Assembly: GCA_963676385.2 (NCBI GenBank)
Contig: CAXXMM010000003.1
Location: forward strand, 1 to 48,224
Length of the DNA stretch: 48,224 bases
Direction: 5' to 3'
From: UBA1422 sp963676385
Lineage (GTDB): Bacteria; Bacillota; Clostridia; Peptostreptococcales; Anaerovoracaceae
Positions 16,482 to 23,709 of this stretch are shown piece by piece (position 1 is the stretch's first letter; the number at the start of each line of letters is the position of its first letter). The notes below the pieces were generated by a model. It ran no database searches. It was not told the DNA's origin and saw only the letters and a list, made by a program, of their open reading frames with translations. The position numbers were made by a program, and so were the translations under genes.

Positions 16482-17456
16482 TCATTCCTCACATAATGGT
16501 TCAATGGTTTCTTTGATTAATTGGATTCTATCTTTAACAACCGGTTTAAATTGAGAAGCAATGGCAACAGTCAGATTTTTTTCAGGGTTGACGTAAATTA
16601 CATTCCCGCCATCGCCTAGTGCCGCATAGCTGTTCCCATCAACAATCCACCAAAGATATCCGTAGGTCAGTTCCAGTTCTTCCCAGTGGCTGTGAGCCTT
16701 GGTACTCTGCGTAATCCATTGTGGTGATACGATTTGTTTTCCACCCCAGATTCCGCCGTTTAGGTAAAGTTGGCCAATTTTTGCCATGTCCCCAGGTGTT
16801 ATAAAAAGCCCCCATCCCGCCGTGTTTACACCTTGGGGATCGGCGACCCATCCGCTTTCATGATAATCCTTAATAATGGACAGTTGTTCCTCTTTGCTGT
16901 GAAAAACCACATTTTTCGTGATATGGATCTCCAGCGGAGAAAACAGGTTCTCATAGGCAAATTCCAGGACGGTCTGCCCGGTCACGTTAGTAAGGATGCC
17001 TGACAAGATGTCCGGTCCAATCAGAGGCGTATATCGAAATGTCCCAATCTCTCCTTTTCCCCCTAATAAATCCAATGCGCTTTTTACCCAGCTTTCACTC
17101 GTAAAGTACTTTGTGTAAGGTGCCGACTTGTACTTGAAGGGGGCAGTCATGGTCATCATGTCCCGTATCGTTACCTGTTGTGCCGTCTTTTCCCCACGCT
17201 TCGGGTTATAATCCGGAAAGAAGTCCAATACCTTTTCGTCCATACTTCTGATATGACCTTTGTCCATTGCAATGCCAATCAGCGCGGAAATAATACTTTT
17301 TGTCACCGAAAACACATGGAAAGCCGAGTTTGCATCATATCCGTTAAAGTAATTTTCATATATTTTCGAGGCGTTTCTTTGTACAATGATTCCTGCAATA
17401 TTGGCATGGTCTTTGGATATTATTTTTTCCAGTGCTTCAATATTTTTCTGGTTCAT
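16482..17456 (-). CDS. Serine hydrolase, beta-lactamase family (class C-like)
   Basis: A 324-residue protein of the beta-lactamase/AmpC/penicillin-binding-like fold. The active-site SxxK motif is FSVTKSIISALIG, and the YxN-like motif is in GYLWWIVDGNSYAALG. No signal peptide is seen, so it is probably cytoplasmic, an esterase or peptidase rather than an antibiotic-destroying enzyme. The ATG has AAAGGAG upstream; the next gene begins near its stop. Confidence 0.85.
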   Translation of the reverse strand: MNQKNIEALEKIISKDHANIAGIIVQRNASKIYENYFNGYDANSAFHVFSVTKSIISALIGIAMDKGHIRSMDEKVLDFFPDYNPKRGEKTAQQVTIRDMMTMTAPFKYKSAPYTKYFTSESWVKSALDLLGGKGEIGTFRYTPLIGPDILSGILTNVTGQTVLEFAYENLFSPLEIHITKNVVFHSKEEQLSIIKDYHESGWVADPQGVNTAGWGLFITPGDMAKIGQLYLNGGIWGGKQIVSPQWITQSTKAHSHWEELELTYGYLWWIVDGNSYAALGDGGNVIYVNPEKNLTVAIASQFKPVVKDRIQLIKETIEPLCEE

Positions 17457-17535
17457 TCAATCAATTTTCTCCTTTGCTGTTATGAATAGGTTCTCTTGAA
17501 TAAAGGATAGATTGATTAAAAATTATTTGCAAGGA

Positions 17536-18171
17536 CTATTTTATATCTTTGATTTTTGTAAGGTCACCACTGCATAGGCTCTCAAGATGATCAAATATTT
17601 TTTTATCATCCCAATCCCACCATTTCAAGGCAAGAAGATAATCAGTCAGGTCATCCTCAAATCTTTTTTTAATGATCTTACAAGGATTTCCCCCTGCTAT
17701 GTGATAGGGGGGCACATCCTTTGTCACCAGAGAATTGGCAGCGATGATAGCGCCATCTCCAATTTGAACCCCCGGCATTACGGTGACGTTTTGCCCTATC
17801 CAAACATCGTTTCCAACAATTGTATCCCCTTTTAACGGCAAATCATCTAAAGTTGGGGCCGATTTTTCCCATCCATGACCCATGATGTTAAATGGGTAAG
17901 TTGTTACGCTGCACATTCTATGATTTGCTCCACTCATTACAAACTCTATACCTTTTGCTATGGCACAAAATTTGCCGATAATCAGTTTGTCCCCCAAAAA
18001 CTCATAATGGTGGGTAACATGATCTTCAAAGTGTTCGGCACCGTTTACATCATCATAATAAGTATATTCGCCAATAAGAATATTAGGCCGTGTCACTACG
18101 TTTTTGATATAGCAAATACTTTTAATTTTTTCGTTGGGATAGATTGCATTGGGATTTGGTCCATATTGCAT
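17536..18171 (-). CDS. Vat/CatB-type xenobiotic O-acetyltransferase
   Basis: A 211-residue left-handed beta-helix acetyltransferase. The N-terminal GPNPNAIYPNEKIKSICYIK and GEYTYYDDVNGAEHFEDHV, the catalytic-type histidine in MSGANHRM, the GWEKSAPTLDDLPLKGDTIV stretch and WIGQNVTVMPGVQIGDGAIIAA closely follow Vat streptogramin A acetyltransferases and type B chloramphenicol acetyltransferases. It may acetylate an antibiotic or another small alcohol. Length is that of Vat proteins (about 210-220). It ends in TAG and is a single gene with AGGAGG before the ATG. Whether it confers resistance is inference. Confidence 0.85.
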   Translation of the reverse strand: MQYGPNPNAIYPNEKIKSICYIKNVVTRPNILIGEYTYYDDVNGAEHFEDHVTHHYEFLGDKLIIGKFCAIAKGIEFVMSGANHRMCSVTTYPFNIMGHGWEKSAPTLDDLPLKGDTIVGNDVWIGQNVTVMPGVQIGDGAIIAANSLVTKDVPPYHIAGGNPCKIIKKRFEDDLTDYLLALKWWDWDDKKIFDHLESLCSGDLTKIKDIK

Positions 18172-18270
18172 CAGGGCACCTCCTGTTTATGTGTGATTAA
18201 TTTCCTTATATTTTATCATCGCCAAAGAAAAAAGCCATGTCTGAGTTTGTTTGGGTTGCGCACCCCCACC

Positions 18271-18765
18271 TCATTTTTCATTTTCATTTTCATCAAGCTG
18301 TTGTTGTATTTTATACTGCTTTTTTCTGTTTAGATAGGTAAGGTATGACAGTATTATAAAAGTGAAGAAGGTTGCACTAATGAATGTCACTATCAGAGTG
18401 GCAACAAAATACCCGAAATTGCCTGTATAATGATTGGCATATTCCATATAATTCAAAACGCCATTAATTGCTGTGACGATGATTCCGGTGGTGATACTGA
18501 TTACCAAGGGAAGAAGATTTGATTCTTTACCTTCGCCATGACCATATACATTAAGACCAAGGGTGATATATCTTATCGTCATATAAATTGCCATTCCCAA
18601 TAAACATATCACCTCTACGGCATATTGTTCAAACGGCGCCTTTAGCAGAAATTGCTGTACGAGCACTGATACGAAAAGAATAATCATTAAAATTCCATAT
18701 GCTTCGCTGTTTACTTTGCGACGTTGAACGATTTCTCTTTCATCTTGTATCTTTAGATTTCTCAT
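18271..18765 (-). CDS. Multi-pass membrane protein (DUF6773-like)
   Basis: A 164-residue protein with about four hydrophobic helices and a charged N-terminus (MRNLKIQDEREIVQRRKVNSEAYG) and C-terminus. This architecture with a DUF6773-like YGILMIILFVS segment occurs beside small XRE regulators in Firmicutes. I start at the ATG at 18765 with GGGAGG upstream. It overlaps the regulator's stop by four bases, so the two are a unit. No transport or enzyme motif is seen. Confidence 0.7.
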   Translation of the reverse strand: MRNLKIQDEREIVQRRKVNSEAYGILMIILFVSVLVQQFLLKAPFEQYAVEVICLLGMAIYMTIRYITLGLNVYGHGEGKESNLLPLVISITTGIIVTAINGVLNYMEYANHYTGNFGYFVATLIVTFISATFFTFIILSYLTYLNRKKQYKIQQQLDENENEK

Positions 18766-18962
18766 TTTGCTTCCTCCCAAAATAAATCATTTAGTGTTTT
18801 TCCCAATGCCTTACAAATCAGAACACAAAGGTTCAATGTTGGGTTATATTCCCCAGATTCTATTAACCCAATTGTTTGTCGGGTGACGCCAACTGCCTTC
18901 GCCAAGTCCTCTTGCTTCATATCTACTTCCATTCGGGCAATTTTCATTCTTTTATTTTTCAT
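18762..18962 (-). CDS. XRE-family transcriptional regulator, YozG-like
   Basis: A 66-residue protein that is nearly all helix-turn-helix: MKIARMEVDMKQEDLAKAV then GVTRQTIGLIESGEYNPTLNL, ending in LICKALGKTLNDLFWEE. This is the compact YozG/HTH_3 type. The start is the ATG at 18962, preceded by AAAGGAGG. It likely represses its own unit with the membrane protein. Confidence 0.9.
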   Translation of the reverse strand: MKNKRMKIARMEVDMKQEDLAKAVGVTRQTIGLIESGEYNPTLNLCVLICKALGKTLNDLFWEEAK

Positions 18963-18985
18963 GTAATGCCTCCTTTTATAGTCAC

Positions 18986-19014
18986 AATATACATCATACA
19001 TTACACAATGTCAA
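18986..19014 (-). promoter_or_regulatory. Promoter of the XRE-membrane protein unit
   Basis: A -35 TTGACA (19009-19014) and a -10 TATATT (18986-18991) are 17 bases apart. The spacer contains AT-rich repeats (TGTAATGTATGATGTAT) that could bind the regulator itself. Confidence 0.7.
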
Positions 19015-19177
19015 TTATATATTGCATTTATAGTAGCGCAGGAATTTTATGGCAACCAATGCCTCTGGGATTTTTCGGTTTGGGCCTTTTATCATGGATA
19101 TAATTAAAAAGAGCTACCACGAAAGGCATCTCTTTTAATGTCGCCTGTTCTAAATTCATATGCAGGTTGTAACCGCA

Positions 19178-19661
19178 TTAATTGTGTATTTTATATTCTA
19201 GGCACGACCTCACATATTCAACTGGTACATCCATACGCGCAGCCGTTTCAGTAATTGAAAGTCCGGTATCTATAAATCTATTAACAACCATAGTTATGTT
19301 TTCGCCGACCTCAATCATGTGCTCATCCAAATCGTAGAAACGAACTACTCGCTGTCCCCATGAATGTTCAAAGAGCGGATGCACATATTCGATGTTTTTT
19401 ACACGGTTCAATTTTGCATAAAAACTGTCAATGTCATCTTCTTCAAAATATAATTCGCACGCATTGTTTCTGAAAATAATTTCCTCATCTTCCTTATGAA
19501 TAAAACCTTTCCAAGAAGAAACAGTCTGTAGTTGAATACCGCCTGTCAAAATAACATTTGCCCCCAAAATCAGCAACAACCTCTAATCCTAATATGCCAA
19601 GGTAGAATTGCTTTGCTCTTTCCATATTTCTTACTGCAATCAGTGTACAAGTATATTTCAT
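19178..19661 (-). pseudogene. Glyoxalase/bleomycin-resistance (VOC) family gene, frameshifted
   Basis: The first part (MKYTCTLIAVRNMERAKQFY, then LGILGLEVVADFG) and the rest (ANVILTGGIQLQTVSSWKGF to CLEYKIHN) together form a complete VOC protein of about 160 residues. They are in different frames because a run of five C at 19561-19565 (plus strand) is one base too long. The rest contains YFDLDEHMIEVGE-like family endings (RFYDLDEHMIEVGE). Such enzymes act as glyoxalases, dioxygenases or drug-binding proteins. The ATG has GGAGG upstream. As in rlmB, the error is in a C/G homopolymer. Confidence 0.82.
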
Positions 19662-20233
19662 TTTCGCTAACCTCCAATGCGGAATATACAGATAATCCTT
19701 GCTTTGAGAATATCATATAAAACATATTGGAACAAGAAAAAGCATGGTCAGGTTTTTGTATGGTCACATAATTTTGAGTTCTGCGGACAAAGGGACTTAC
19801 GCAGTTGCTCGGTTCCCTCGCACCTGCCGTCCTGCGGCTCGTCGTTCAATCTCCTTGGACCGCTTCCTGCTCCACCGTCCACTGGACGGTGTCACGACAG
19901 TCGCGCCCTTGCGGGTTGCGCACCTAACCTCATTTGCGCCAGCAAATGTCTGGTAGGTGCCATACTGGAATTCCCCGGCGTAAGCCGGCAGTAATTCTTC
20001 AGTTTGAGTCCCAGGTTGTCTCCCATTCACTTTGAATTGCGGACAAAGGGACTTACGCAGTTGCTCGGTTCCCTCGCACCTGCCGTCCTGCGCCTGTGCG
20101 ACAGGCTTGGGCCATCTCGCTATAAACCATTCACAATGGTTTACTTAACGCTCAATGCCCTTGCAGGTTCGAGTCCCTTTGTCCCTTGATGGAATAACAA
20201 AAGACACTCCGTTGGAGTGTCTTTTGTTATTGG
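19662..20233. repeat. Non-coding patch with tRNA-Leu 3'-end repeats
   Basis: No convincing gene lies here. A 55-bp sequence occurs twice, identical, at 19782-19836 and 20038-20092. Each copy begins with the 16 bases TGCGGACAAAGGGACT, which equal the complement of the 3' end of the nearby tRNA-Leu (20234-20249). A third, inverted piece at 20166-20184 matches 19 bases of the tRNA T-arm and acceptor. Between them are small hairpins (for example around the GTCCACTGGAC palindrome near 19882, and AAACCATT/AATGGTTT near 20126-20144). This looks like tRNA-derived or integration-derived debris. Confidence 0.8.
20193..20231 (-). terminator. Terminator after tRNA-Leu
   Basis: A long, nearly perfect hairpin of about 16 bp (AATAACAAAAGACACTCC with its complement, four-base loop) immediately follows the CCA end of tRNA-Leu on the minus strand. 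Confidence 0.8.
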
Positions 20234-20317
20234 TGCGGACAAAGGGACTCGAACCCCCATGAAAATTACTTCACACGGACCTGAACCGTGCGCGTCTGCC
20301 AATTCCGCCATGTCCGC
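20231..20317 (-). tRNA. tRNA-Leu (CAG anticodon)
   Basis: Cloverleaf of 84 bases plus an encoded CCA. The acceptor stem is GCGGACA/TGTCCGC, the D-arm has TGGCGGAATTGGCAGACGC, the anticodon stem is CACGG/CCGTG around TTCAGGT, so the anticodon is CAG. The long variable arm (TGAAG/TTTCA type) shows a class II tRNA, and the T-loop is TTCGAGT. It reads the CUG codon. Confidence 0.95.
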
Positions 20318-20323
20318 AGGCAA

Positions 20324-20384
20324 GGCAGTTGCTTTATAGCAACTGCCACTTGACCATAATAATAAAAAGTCGGGGTAATGTCAA
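20324..20384 (-). promoter_or_regulatory. Promoter of tRNA-Leu with leader hairpin
   Basis: A -35 TTGACA (20379-20384) and -10 TATTAT (20356-20361), 17 bases apart, lie just after the mtbB stop. Between this promoter and the tRNA is a 9-bp perfect hairpin GGCAGTTGC/GCAACTGCC (20324-20347), which may be a 5' leader structure or a processing signal. Confidence 0.75.
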
Positions 20385-20392
20385 GAATTCTA

Positions 20393-21793
20393 TTAGGCTT
20401 TGCCAACTTTTTTCTTGAACATTTCTACACTGGGAATTCGAATATCAAGGATTTCCGCAATTTTCATTTTGGCAACAATGCCATTGGCGGCATGTTTTCG
20501 ATCCAAGGTTGTGCCTATATCCAAAGATTCCCTAATCTCTTTCATTTTGGCAGAGTCTGTTAAATCAAAAACATCACAATCCAATTTATTCGCCACATAT
20601 GCTTTGGCATCATTGAGTTTCATCCCTTTGAGAACCATTCGAGCAACCAGATCTCCGGCTGTCCGAATTCCACCCATTCCGGCGGCCATCTCATGGGAAA
20701 TTCCCATACCATACATGTCTCCATGTCCAATCTACAATCCGTCAGCCTTCCCTATTTCCAAATGGGCTTTTGCGACTCTGGTGGTTGCATCTGTTGGAGA
20801 GGTATTGGTCAATGGGATGCCGCCAACACCCATTCCGGCGTTGACTAAAACGGGGATTTCAGCAACCCGAACCGCATCTTTTGTGTAGGTGACCGATCTG
20901 GAAAGGTTCCAGGCCAAGCTGCGGCTGCTGTTGGTATTCACCACCAAGCCAAAACTTCCGGCACCTGCCGCCTCAGCGGTTTTCACCTGTTTAGCAGGAT
21001 ACTGTCCTGCCAGCCTCTCTCCTTGGAATTTGAGTCTGCCATGCATGCCAAGATGGAATTCGTTGGCCATGCCCATGGTAATAGCCAGATCAGGGTATTT
21101 TTTTGAAAGGACACTTGCTGCCTCAAAGGCTGCCAAAGCATCTGCATCCCCACTGGCCCCAACGGTATCAAACTGAAGCCCACAAGCTCCTGCTTCCGCC
21201 ATAATCGTGCCAATGAAAATCATATCCCTCTTGCTTTGCTCCGCCGCCTGTTCCTGCGCTTCCAAAGCTTCTTGAATCTTTCCGTTAGGTAGCAATTCCG
21301 CCCAGTTTTCATAGGGGCCGTCCGGCTTTGTATAAAGCCCTAAATTAGGCATCGCTCCATACAGAATTGGAATGATACACTCCAACTGAGCCTGCTCCAT
21401 GGCCATGGCCTCTTCCTGAATAATATTTTTAAGCGCTTTGTAACTATAATCCGTGTTGCACAATTCCATGGTGTCTGAGCAAATAGCTCGCTCATGAACC
21501 AGACATGCCGTTCCCCGGTCAACGGGAAGTCCTGCCCGTACGGTCATCTTTAAAGTACCCGCATCAAAAGTGCAGATTCCCTCATTTCCCCGTTCAACGC
21601 TGACATTTTTTTCTGCCATGGTAAGGATGTCCACCAAGTAATCTATATCCGTCCCCGCCAGGGGATGCGCCTTTCCTTTGTCCACCGCATCTGCCATGCC
21701 GGCCAACACATCTTCTTTGATTGCTTCTTTGCTCATCCACGTCCCGGACCCGTCACCCAAGCGGGTGAAATACAAATCATCTCTCTTTTCCAT
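20393..21793 (-). CDS. mtbB: Dimethylamine methyltransferase MtbB with in-frame pyrrolysine codon
   Basis: Transfers the methyl group of dimethylamine to a corrinoid protein, the first step of dimethylamine use. The first 353 residues contain the MtbB signatures TMELCNTDYSYK, LYGAMPNLGLYTKPDGPYEN, FDTVGASGDADA, GMHGRLKFQGERLAGQ and GMGVGGIPLTNTSPTDA. An in-frame TAG follows at 20732-20734 (codon 354). Reading it as pyrrolysine gives KADGL-O-IGHGD, matching the family's GIOIGVGD site (Pyl356 in Methanosarcina), and then the C-terminal helix GGIRTAGDLVARM and 100 further residues to TAA, total 466. Without readthrough the catalytic residue is lost. The ATG has GGAAGGAGG upstream. No corrinoid protein, activase or pyl gene is in the window. 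Confidence 0.95.
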
Positions 21794-21842
21794 ACTGCCT
21801 CCTTCCTGTTGAAATCATTCAACAAGGTGATATCAAAGACGA

Positions 21843-21860
21843 GGGGCACCCCCCTCGCCA
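21843..21860 (-). terminator. Hairpin after the FAD dehydrogenase
   Basis: A GC-rich CGAGGGG/CCCCTCG hairpin with a short loop lies between the FAD dehydrogenase and mtbB, followed by TCTTTG. It may end the dehydrogenase transcript or attenuate readthrough into mtbB. Confidence 0.45.
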
Positions 21861-21870
21861 TTGTGATTGG

Positions 21871-23253
21871 TTATTGGTATTTTTCTACGAGGATTCTAGC
21901 AACATGGACACCGCTGGCAGATGCCTGAGACAGGGAATGAGTCACGCCTGAGCCGTCTCCCAAAGCATACAAGCCGGGGATTTTAGTTTCCAAATGCTGA
22001 TTCACTTCAACTTTGGAATTATAAAATTTCACTTCCACTCCATAAAGCAACGTATCCTCATTTGCAGTGCCCGGTGCAATTTTATCCAAAGCATAAATCA
22101 TTTCAATAATATTGTCCAGTTGCCTCTTCGGAATAACAAGACTTAAGTCCCCCGGTGTCGCTTTGAGGGTGGGCCTTGTGAAACACTTCTCCATCCTTCG
22201 TTCGCTACTTCTTCTTCCCTTCACCAAGTCTCCAAATCGCTGCAATAACACGCCGCCACCTAGCAAATTGGATAATCGGGCAATGGATTCGCCGTATTCA
22301 TTGCTGTCTTCAAAGGGTTCCGTAAATTTGTTGGAAACCAGCAAGGCAAAGTTGGTGTTTTCAGTGCGCAGGGAAGGATCCCCGTAACTGTGTCCATTCA
22401 CCGTAACAATGCCATTGGTATTTTCTGCAACCACTTCCCCATAAGGATTCATACAAAAGGTTCTCACCATATCATTGTATTTGTCCGTCTTGTAAACGAT
22501 TTTGCTTTCGTATACATCATCTGTAATGTGTTTAAATACGGCCGCCGGCAATTCCACCCGTACGCCAATATCTACCCGATTGCTTTTTTGGGAAACGCCC
22601 AATCTGTTGCAAATCTCTGCAATCCACTTTGAGCCGGAGCGTCCCGTTGCGAGCACCAAGTCTTTACATGTATATTCTTCTTTTTTATCTGTTCGCACCA
22701 TGAAAGAATGGTTCCCCAAGACTTCCACGTCTTTCACACCGGTATCAAAAATCATATCCACTCGATTTTTGGTGTAGTCATAGATTTTTTCTAATATCTT
22801 TACGTTTCGGTCTGTACCTAAATGGCGCACCTGGGCATCCAAAAGATGCAAATCATTGCGAAGGGCGATGGTCTTCAGTTCCGAATTTTCAGTAGAATAT
22901 AGTTTTGCTTCAGCACCGCCCATTTCACATAGCACTTGATCCACATAATTCATCAGCTCCATAGCCTTGGGTTTTCCCACATAGGTATGTAAATCTCCGC
23001 CAAACTGGGTGGTAATATTATATTTCCCATCCGACAACGTCCCCGCACCGCCATACCCGTTCATAATTTGACAAGGGGAACACATAATGCAGGATTCCGT
23101 TTTCCCTAGTTTAATGGGGCACACCCTTTTTTCCAGGGGACACCCTTTTTCAATCATTAACACGGTTGCCTTATTATCTTGTTTTGTCAGTTCATATGCC
23201 AGAAAAACGCCACTGGCGCCTGCTCCAACAATGATGATGTCATAGTTCTTCAT
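21871..23253 (-). CDS. FAD-dependent dehydrogenase (COG2509 type)
   Basis: A 460-residue flavoprotein. The N-terminal FAD motif is YDIIIVGAGASGVFLAYEL; a cysteine-rich segment follows (CPLEKRVCPI, CIMCSPCQIMNGYGGAGTLSDG), then LATGRSGSKWI and the final ALGDGSGVTHSLSQASASG that closes the FAD site. This is the uncharacterised COG2509 branch, NAD(P)/FAD-dependent and often with unknown substrate. The start is the ATG at 23253 with AGGAGGAG. It lies next to mtbB on the same strand, 77 bases upstream, but a role in methylamine use is only a guess. Confidence 0.85.
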   Translation of the reverse strand: MKNYDIIIVGAGASGVFLAYELTKQDNKATVLMIEKGCPLEKRVCPIKLGKTESCIMCSPCQIMNGYGGAGTLSDGKYNITTQFGGDLHTYVGKPKAMELMNYVDQVLCEMGGAEAKLYSTENSELKTIALRNDLHLLDAQVRHLGTDRNVKILEKIYDYTKNRVDMIFDTGVKDVEVLGNHSFMVRTDKKEEYTCKDLVLATGRSGSKWIAEICNRLGVSQKSNRVDIGVRVELPAAVFKHITDDVYESKIVYKTDKYNDMVRTFCMNPYGEVVAENTNGIVTVNGHSYGDPSLRTENTNFALLVSNKFTEPFEDSNEYGESIARLSNLLGGGVLLQRFGDLVKGRRSSERRMEKCFTRPTLKATPGDLSLVIPKRQLDNIIEMIYALDKIAPGTANEDTLLYGVEVKFYNSKVEVNQHLETKIPGLYALGDGSGVTHSLSQASASGVHVARILVEKYQ

Positions 23254-23309
23254 TTTGCTCCTCCTGTGGCATGGCCACACAGAGACACTTTACAACACCC
23301 AACGAAAAA

Positions 23310-23346
23310 AAACAATAAAAAAGAGGCCATCGGCCTCCTTTTTTTA
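23310..23346 (-). terminator. Terminator after the DUF1292 gene
   Basis: A GAGGCC/GGCCTC hairpin with a three-base loop is flanked by T-runs in both directions, immediately beyond the DUF1292 stop. It separates it from the dehydrogenase. Confidence 0.85.
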
Positions 23347-23350
23347 TTTT

Positions 23351-23644
23351 TTATTCCTCGTCCTCTTCTTCCATAATGGTGTCAAAATGCGCCGCAACAG
23401 CTTTGAATTCTTCGTCATCTTCTATGTCAACAAGTTTGAACTCTTCTTCCCCGATTTCTTGATATTCATAAATATATACATCATCGGTTCCGTCGTCAGG
23501 CACAAGGGCAATATAGTCCTTGCCATTGAAATCGAAAACGCCCATGATCTCGCATTCTACTTCTTCCCCATCATCAAATTCCAGGGTAATCACTTCAGCT
23601 TCTTCAATCTCTTCGATTTCTTCGACTTTTTTATTTTCAGTCAT
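23351..23644 (-). CDS. DUF1292 acidic protein
   Basis: A 97-residue, very acidic protein (VEEIEEIEEAEVITLEFDDG; long EE runs at both ends) with the DUF1292 core EVECEIMGVFDFNGKDYIALVPDDG. Homologues (YrzB in B. subtilis) are widespread in Firmicutes, with no clear function. GGAGG precedes the ATG. It is a single gene with its own terminator. Confidence 0.9.
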   Translation of the reverse strand: MTENKKVEEIEEIEEAEVITLEFDDGEEVECEIMGVFDFNGKDYIALVPDDGTDDVYIYEYQEIGEEEFKLVDIEDDEEFKAVAAHFDTIMEEEDEE

Positions 23645-23709
23645 CTTTGTTCCTCCAACATAATTTGCTTAGTTTGATGGTTCTACTATAACATTTTAGT
23701 AGTTTAATA

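Noticed and set aside
19141..19185. TCTAAATTC followed by TGCAGG, resembling the anticodon loop and downstream part of bacterial tRNA-Pyl
   Set aside because: The bases on each side cannot form a five-pair anticodon stem, and there is no acceptor stem or T-arm at the required distance; it is a chance match.
19744..20030. Open reading frames on both strands in the tRNA-Leu repeat patch
   Set aside because: They run through repeated tRNA-derived sequence and hairpins, are rich in R, G and A in an unnatural way, and have no good ribosome site.
20141..20323. Open reading frame of 60 codons on the minus strand
   Set aside because: It lies across the tRNA-Leu gene and its terminator.
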